Shown one piece after another: positions 59,850 to 64,000 of a DNA stretch of 64,000 bases. Position 1 is the first letter of the stretch. The number at the start of each line of letters is the position of its first letter. The stretch comes from Streptomyces sp. NBC_00525 (GTDB taxonomy: Bacteria; Actinomycetota; Actinomycetes; Streptomycetales; Streptomycetaceae): NCBI RefSeq assembly GCF_036346595.1, contig NZ_CP107834.1, forward strand, positions 4,588,001-4,652,000, read 5' to 3'. The position numbers and the translations under genes are program-made. A model generated the notes under the pieces. The model had not been told where the DNA came from and searched no databases. It saw nothing but the letters and a program-made list of their open reading frames with translations.

Positions 59850-62251
59850 CACTGGCAGGCCTCGCAGGACTCGGGGTTTTCCAGGGAGCAGGCGACGGCG
59901 TCCGCGTCGGGCGCCTGCGCCTGCTGTACGGGGACGGGGGCGGCGGCCGACGCCGTCCCGGACGCGGCCCGCGCGATCCGGGTCGCCGGGCGGGACCGCA
60001 GGTAGTACGTCGTCTTCAGGCCCTGCTTCCAGGCGTACGCGTACATCGAGGAGAGCTTCCCGATCGTCGGCGTCTCCAGGAACAGGTTGAGCGACTGGCT
60101 CTGGTCGAGGTACGGCGTACGGGCCGCCGCCATGTCGATCAGGCCGCGCTGCGGGATCTCCCACGCGGTGCGGTACAGCGTCCGCACCTCTTGGGGAATC
60201 CAGGCGAAGTCCCGTACCGAGCCGTTCGACTCGCGCAGCGCCTCACGCGTCCGCGCGTCCCACACGCCCAGCCGCTTCAGCTCGTCCACCAGATAGCCGT
60301 TGACCTGGAGGAACTCCCCGCTCAGCGTCTCGCGCTTGAACAGGTTCGACACCTGGGGCTCGATGCACTCGTAGACGCCCGCGATCGAGGCGATCGTCGC
60401 CGTCGGGGCGATGGCCAGGAGCAGCGAGTTGCGCATCCCGGTCCGCGAGATCCGGGCGCGCAGCGCCTCCCAGCGCTCCGGCCAGGCCGGCTCCGTGTCG
60501 TAGTGGTCGGGGTGCAGCACCCCGCGCGCGGCCCGCGTCCCGGACCAGGCGGGCAGCGGACCGGACCGCTCCGCGAGGTCGCAGGACGCCTCGTAGGCCG
60601 CGAGCATGATCCGCTCCGCGATCTTCGTGGAGAGCGCACGGGCCTCGGGGGAGTCGAACGGCAGCCGCAGCCGGAAGAACACGTCCTGGAGCCCCATGGC
60701 GCCCAGGCCCACCGGCCGCCAGCGGGCGTTGGACCGGCCGGCCTCCTCGGTCGGGTAGAAGTTGATGTCCACCACCCGGTCCAGGAAGGTCACCGCCGTC
60801 CGCACGGTGGCGTCCAGGCGCTCCCAGTCCATCGAGCCGTCCGCGACGAACGCGCCCAGGTTGACCGAACCGAGGTTGCACACGGCGGTCTCGCCGTCGT
60901 CGGTGACCTCCAGGATCTCGGTGCACAGGTTCGAGGAGTGCACCACCCGGCCCGGCTCGGCGGTCTGGTTGGCGGTGCGGTTGGCGGCGTCCTTGAACGT
61001 CATCCAGCCCTGGCCGGTCTGTGCCAGGGTGCGCATCATCCGGCCGTACAGCTCGCGGGCCGGCAGCGTCCTGCGGGCCAGGCCCCTCGCCTCGGCCGCC
61101 CGGTACGCGGCGTCGAACGCGTCGCCCCACAGGTCCACCAGCTCCGGCACGTCCGCCGGGGAGAACAGCGACCAGTCGGCGTCGGCGTCGACCCGGCGCA
61201 TGAACTCGTCCGGAATCCAGTGCGCGAGGTTCAGGTTGTGCGTGCGGCGCGCGTCCTCGCCGGTGTTGTCGCGCAGCTCCAGGAACTCCTCGATGTCCGC
61301 GTGCCAGGTCTCCAGGTAGACGGCGGCGGCGCCCTTGCGCCGGCCGCCCTGGTTCACGGCGGCGACGGACGCGTCCAGCGTCTTGAGGAACGGCACGATG
61401 CCGTTGGAGTGCCCGTTGGTGCCCCGGATCAGCGAGCCGCGGGCGCGCACCCGTGAGTAGGAGAGGCCGATGCCGCCGGCGTGCTTGGAGAGGCGGGCGA
61501 CCTGGTGGTAGCGGTCGTAGATGGAGTCCAGCTCGTCCAGCGGCGAGTCCAGCAGATAGCAGGAGGACATCTGCGGGTGGCGGGTGCCGGAGTTGAAGAG
61601 GGTGGGCGAGGAGGGCAGATAGTCCAGCCGGCTCATCAGCCCGTACAGCGCGGCGACCTCGTCCAGGGCCCGCGCGGACTCGTCCTCGGCGAGCCCGGCG
61701 GCGACCCGGAGCATGAAGTGCTGGGGCGTCTCGACGACCCGGCGGGTGTGCGGGTGGCGCAGCAGATAGCGGCTGTGCAGAGTGCGCAGCCCGAAGTAGC
61801 CGAACCGGTCGTCGGCGCCGTCCGCGAGGGACCGCTCCACCAGGGCGTCCAGCGCGGCCGCGTGCGCGGTGACGAAGGCGGCGGTGCGGTCCGCGATCAG
61901 GCCCTCGCGGTGGCCCGCGGCGACGGACGCGGAGAACGAGGTGGCGCCCTGGCTCGCGGCCTCGTCCGCGATGGACCGGGTGAGCAGCCGGGCGGCGAGC
62001 CGGGAGTAGGCGGGGTCCTCGGAGATCAGGCCCGCGGCGGCCTCGGTGGCCAGGGCGCGCAGCTCGGCCGCGTCGGACCGGGCGCTGCGGCCGCGCAGGG
62101 CGGCGGCCGCGACCCGGCCGGGGTCGGTGTCGGGCAGGTCGGCGGTGAGGTCGGTCAGGGTCCGCAGCAGTGCGGTGCCGGGCCCGTCGCTCGCGGGTCC
62201 GGTGGTTCCCGAACCGGCCGCCGCGGCCGGTTGTGCTGGCGCGATGGTCAC
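59849..62251 (-). CDS. nrdA: Class Ia ribonucleotide reductase alpha subunit
   Basis: 800 residues. Catalytic and redox parts: M-S-S-C-Y-L-L-D (active-site pair Cys), N-L-C-T-E-I-L-E (radical-site N/C/E), and the C-terminal E-S-C-E-A-C-Q, the swinging Cys pair reduced by thioredoxin-like proteins. The N-terminus shows no ATP-cone sequence (the K-R-D-G type motif is missing), so the usual dATP activity switch may be absent. GTG 62251 begins V-T-I-A-P-A-Q with GAGGGAGAG before it. It precedes nrdB with overlapping stop/start. The leader of about 255 bases contains a cobalamin riboswitch. Confidence 0.94.
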   Translation of the reverse strand: MTIAPAQPAAAAGSGTTGPASDGPGTALLRTLTDLTADLPDTDPGRVAAAALRGRSARSDAAELRALATEAAAGLISEDPAYSRLAARLLTRSIADEAASQGATSFSASVAAGHREGLIADRTAAFVTAHAAALDALVERSLADGADDRFGYFGLRTLHSRYLLRHPHTRRVVETPQHFMLRVAAGLAEDESARALDEVAALYGLMSRLDYLPSSPTLFNSGTRHPQMSSCYLLDSPLDELDSIYDRYHQVARLSKHAGGIGLSYSRVRARGSLIRGTNGHSNGIVPFLKTLDASVAAVNQGGRRKGAAAVYLETWHADIEEFLELRDNTGEDARRTHNLNLAHWIPDEFMRRVDADADWSLFSPADVPELVDLWGDAFDAAYRAAEARGLARRTLPARELYGRMMRTLAQTGQGWMTFKDAANRTANQTAEPGRVVHSSNLCTEILEVTDDGETAVCNLGSVNLGAFVADGSMDWERLDATVRTAVTFLDRVVDINFYPTEEAGRSNARWRPVGLGAMGLQDVFFRLRLPFDSPEARALSTKIAERIMLAAYEASCDLAERSGPLPAWSGTRAARGVLHPDHYDTEPAWPERWEALRARISRTGMRNSLLLAIAPTATIASIAGVYECIEPQVSNLFKRETLSGEFLQVNGYLVDELKRLGVWDARTREALRESNGSVRDFAWIPQEVRTLYRTAWEIPQRGLIDMAAARTPYLDQSQSLNLFLETPTIGKLSSMYAYAWKQGLKTTYYLRSRPATRIARAASGTASAAAPVPVQQAQAPDADAVACSLENPESCEACQ

Positions 62252-62382
62252 GTGGTGCTCTCCCTCGCTCGGCTCTGGGCCGGCGGGGAGCGGGGGCAGC
62301 CGGGCAGGAGCGGGCCCGGCGCGGGGCGGCACTCCGTACGGCGTCCACCGGCCCATCCCACGAGGCCCGGACGTCTGGGCGC

Positions 62383-62505
62383 CCGGTTCGGTCGAACCGG
62401 ACGCGCTGTCGGCAGGTCCTCGGACTCATGGGTGCGCGAAAGCGCACCGAATACACCGTTGCGGGACAGTTCCGGATTCGCACCGGATTCCCCTGCGGCG
62501 ACAGC
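62383..62505 (-). promoter_or_regulatory. Cobalamin (B12) riboswitch of nrdAB
   Basis: Read on the minus strand from about 62505, the RNA has GGGAATCCGGTGCGAATCC, then GGAACTGTCCCGCAACGGTG, then GAGTCCGAGGACCTGCC, the conserved cobalamin box and flanking elements. A perfect 8-base hairpin (62383-62400) follows and could be the expression platform. When B12 is present, cells can use the B12-dependent class II reductase, and the riboswitch shuts off class Ia, as known for S. coelicolor nrdABS. The rest of the leader to 62251 has no gene. Confidence 0.95.
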
Positions 62506-62512
62506 GAGGATG

Positions 62513-62555
62513 AGCATACATGTGGGGGCTGCCCGATCGGGCAGCCCCCACATGT
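62513..62555. promoter_or_regulatory. 38-bp perfect palindrome with nrdAB -10 element at its edge
   Basis: 62518-62555 is a perfect 38-base palindrome (19 bases each arm). It lies 27 bases downstream of the symporter stop and can form that gene's terminator. TATGCT on the minus strand (62518-62513) at its edge could be the -10 of nrdAB, placing the -35 region inside the palindrome. The two outer ACATGT elements are 32 bases apart. Confidence 0.7.
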
Positions 62556-62582
62556 TGTGTCGTGCGGTTCGGACGCAGCCGG

Positions 62583-64000
62583 TCAGTGGCCGCCCGGCGC
62601 CCCCGCGGTGGCCGGCGGGAGCTCGGCCTCGACGCCCGGATCGCCCGCGTCCGCGGTGTAGTCGGCCGGCGAGGTCTCGTCGATGCCCGCGGGCGCCTTG
62701 ACGGCGTTCAGGACGAACGTCAGCACCACGGTGACCAGGACGTTCAGCACGAAGGCGGTCAGCCCGATGTAGCCGATCTCACCGAGGCCGGGGATCTCGT
62801 CGGAGGAGCCGCCGAAGTGCTTCTGGGTCGGGCTGGCGACGCCGTACGCGGCGGCCGTGCCGTAGATCATCCCGGCCGCCCAGCCGGCCAGCAGCGCCCA
62901 GCGGTGGAACCAGCGGGTGAACAGGCCGCCGACCAGGGCCGGCATCGTCTGGAGAATCCAGATCCCGCCGAGCAGCTGGAAGTTGATCGCGACCGTTTTG
63001 TCCATGGTGAGGACGAAGGCGAGCGCGCCGACCTTGACCAGCAGCGAGACCACCTTGGAGACCTTGGTCTCCTGTTCGGGCGTCGCGTCCGGCTTGAGGA
63101 AGTCCTTGTAGATGTTGCGGGTGAACAGGTTGGCCGCGGCGATGGACATGATCGCGGCCGGCACCAGGGCGCCGATGCCGATCGCGGCGAACGCCACCCC
63201 GGCGAACCAGTCGGGGAACATGTTCTCGAACAGCTGCGGGATGGCGAGCTGGCCGTTGTCCACCTTGACGCCGGCCGCGATCGCCATGAAGCCGAGCAGC
63301 GCCAGCAGGCCCAGCATCAGGGAGTACAGCGGCAGGATGGTGGTGTTGCGGCGGATCACCTCACGGCTGCGGCTGGAGAGCGTCGCCGTGATGGAGTGCG
63401 GGTACATGAACAGGGCGAGCGCGGAGCCGAGCGCCAGCGTGGCGTACCCCCACTGCCCGGCCTCGGCGGGCACCAGGCCGCCCGCGCCCGCTTCGGTGAA
63501 CTTGTCCCGGGCGGCGGCGAAGATGTCGTCGAAGCCGCCGAGCTTGATCGGGATGTAGATGATCGCCACCGCGATGACGAGGTAGATCAGCCCGTCCTTG
63601 ACGAACGCGATCAGCGCGGGCGCCCGCAGCCCCGAGGAGTAGGTGTACGCGGCGAGCACCGCGAAGGCGATGAGCAGCGGCAGGTCCTTGACGAACCAGT
63701 TGGTGTTCTCGCCGCCGCCGACGCCCATCACGTCCAGCACCGCCTGGATGCCGACGAGTTGGAGCGCGATGTACGGCATGGTGGCGAGGATGCCGGTGAC
63801 CGCGACGGCCAGCGAGAGCCCCTTGGAGCCGAAGCGGCCGCGCACGAAGTCCGAGGTGGTGACGTAGCCGTGCTTGTGCGAGACCGACCACAGCCGCGGC
63901 AGGAAGGTGAAGATCAGCGGGTACACCAGGATGGTGTAGGGCACCGCGAAGAAGCCGGCCGCGCCCGCCGCGTAGATCGCCGCCGGGACCGCGACGAAGG
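62583..64000 (-). CDS. Sodium:solute symporter family protein (probably MctP-like), N-terminus outside window
   Basis: About 472 residues are visible; the frame stays open to the window end, so the start lies beyond 64000. It is an SSS-family transporter with about eleven membrane segments visible, e.g. T-S-D-F-V-R-G-R-F-G and S-I-A-A-A-N-L-F-T-R-N-I-Y-K-D-F. It ends in a Pro/Ala/Gly-rich cytoplasmic tail. Streptomyces proteins of this kind are annotated as monocarboxylate permease MctP; substrate (acetate, pyruvate or similar) is inferred from family only. It is on the same strand as nrdAB but separated by a 38-bp palindrome likely to act as terminator. Confidence 0.85.
   Translation of the reverse strand, partial: FVAVPAAIYAAGAAGFFAVPYTILVYPLIFTFLPRLWSVSHKHGYVTTSDFVRGRFGSKGLSLAVAVTGILATMPYIALQLVGIQAVLDVMGVGGGENTNWFVKDLPLLIAFAVLAAYTYSSGLRAPALIAFVKDGLIYLVIAVAIIYIPIKLGGFDDIFAAARDKFTEAGAGGLVPAEAGQWGYATLALGSALALFMYPHSITATLSSRSREVIRRNTTILPLYSLMLGLLALLGFMAIAAGVKVDNGQLAIPQLFENMFPDWFAGVAFAAIGIGALVPAAIMSIAAANLFTRNIYKDFLKPDATPEQETKVSKVVSLLVKVGALAFVLTMDKTVAINFQLLGGIWILQTMPALVGGLFTRWFHRWALLAGWAAGMIYGTAAAYGVASPTQKHFGGSSDEIPGLGEIGYIGLTAFVLNVLVTVVLTFVLNAVKAPAGIDETSPADYTADAGDPGVEAELPPATAGAPGGH

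Overview
The window is a continuous piece of a high-GC actinobacterial chromosome, almost certainly from a Streptomyces species. The evidence is strongly G/C-biased third codon positions, frequent GTG starts, translationally coupled GTGA/ATGA overlaps, and a gene order that I recognise from memory as the S. coelicolor SCO5177-SCO5228 neighbourhood (moeZ, wblC/whiB7, the UPF0182 gene, aroA, sigR-rsrA, class Ia nrd). Much of it also parallels the M. tuberculosis stretch Rv3193c-Rv3206c plus the sigH/aroA/rsgA block. This is core chromosome, not a mobile island: I see no insertion sequence, phage gene, integrase or CRISPR array.

Left part (1-8.5 kb): the end of a spherulin-4-like gene, then moeZ behind a textbook SigR promoter, two tandem secreted alpha/beta hydrolase lipoproteins, a large membrane protein joining a kinase-like domain to a flippase-like domain, and an alkyltransferase-like DNA-damage sensor. 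DNA-repair and redox block (8.7-23 kb): the two subunits of an AdnAB-type helicase-nuclease, separated by an oppositely oriented methyltransferase gene; an M20 dipeptidase; NudC; mycoredoxin (divergent, with its own SigR-type promoter); UvrD2; then the antibiotic-response regulator WhiB7/WblC with a long leader holding an AT-rich autoregulated promoter, an upstream ORF and an intrinsic terminator. Middle (23-36 kb): an AarF/UbiB kinase, a ThiF-like protein, a YgjP-type metallopeptidase, a TerD-AIM24 fusion plus two more AIM24 genes, a NUDIX/metalloprotease pair, an SDR, MoaE, a PDZ-Lon-like protease and a PPA1309 protein.

Right part (36-64 kb): the large UPF0182 membrane protein, two identical initiator tRNA genes flanking a Sel1/TPR gene, a divergent Fur-type repressor/catalase pair with a palindromic operator in the catalase promoter, a CBS protein, a HisN-like phosphatase, an SMR exporter, rsgA-aroA, an M50 protease, an SRAP/HMCES-type protein, and the thiol-stress sigma factor sigR with its zinc anti-sigma rsrA. 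Next come an intact and a degenerate HD-GYP gene, a TPR gene, peptide deformylase, an M15 peptidase and an AraC-type regulator. Last are class Ia ribonucleotide reductase nrdA-nrdB behind a cobalamin riboswitch, and the C-terminal part of a sodium:solute symporter.

The themes interlock. Thiol/oxidative stress (sigR-rsrA, mycoredoxin, moeZ, catR-katA), translation-inhibitor stress (whiB7) and DNA maintenance (adnAB, uvrD2, ATL, SRAP, nrdAB) sit close together. Three GGAAT-N18-GTT SigR promoters can be read directly. The most interesting non-coding structures are the whiB7 leader attenuator, the B12 riboswitch with a 38-bp palindrome just upstream, the SigR promoters, the catalase operator, and an 18-bp four-copy tandem repeat that forms the rsrA terminator.
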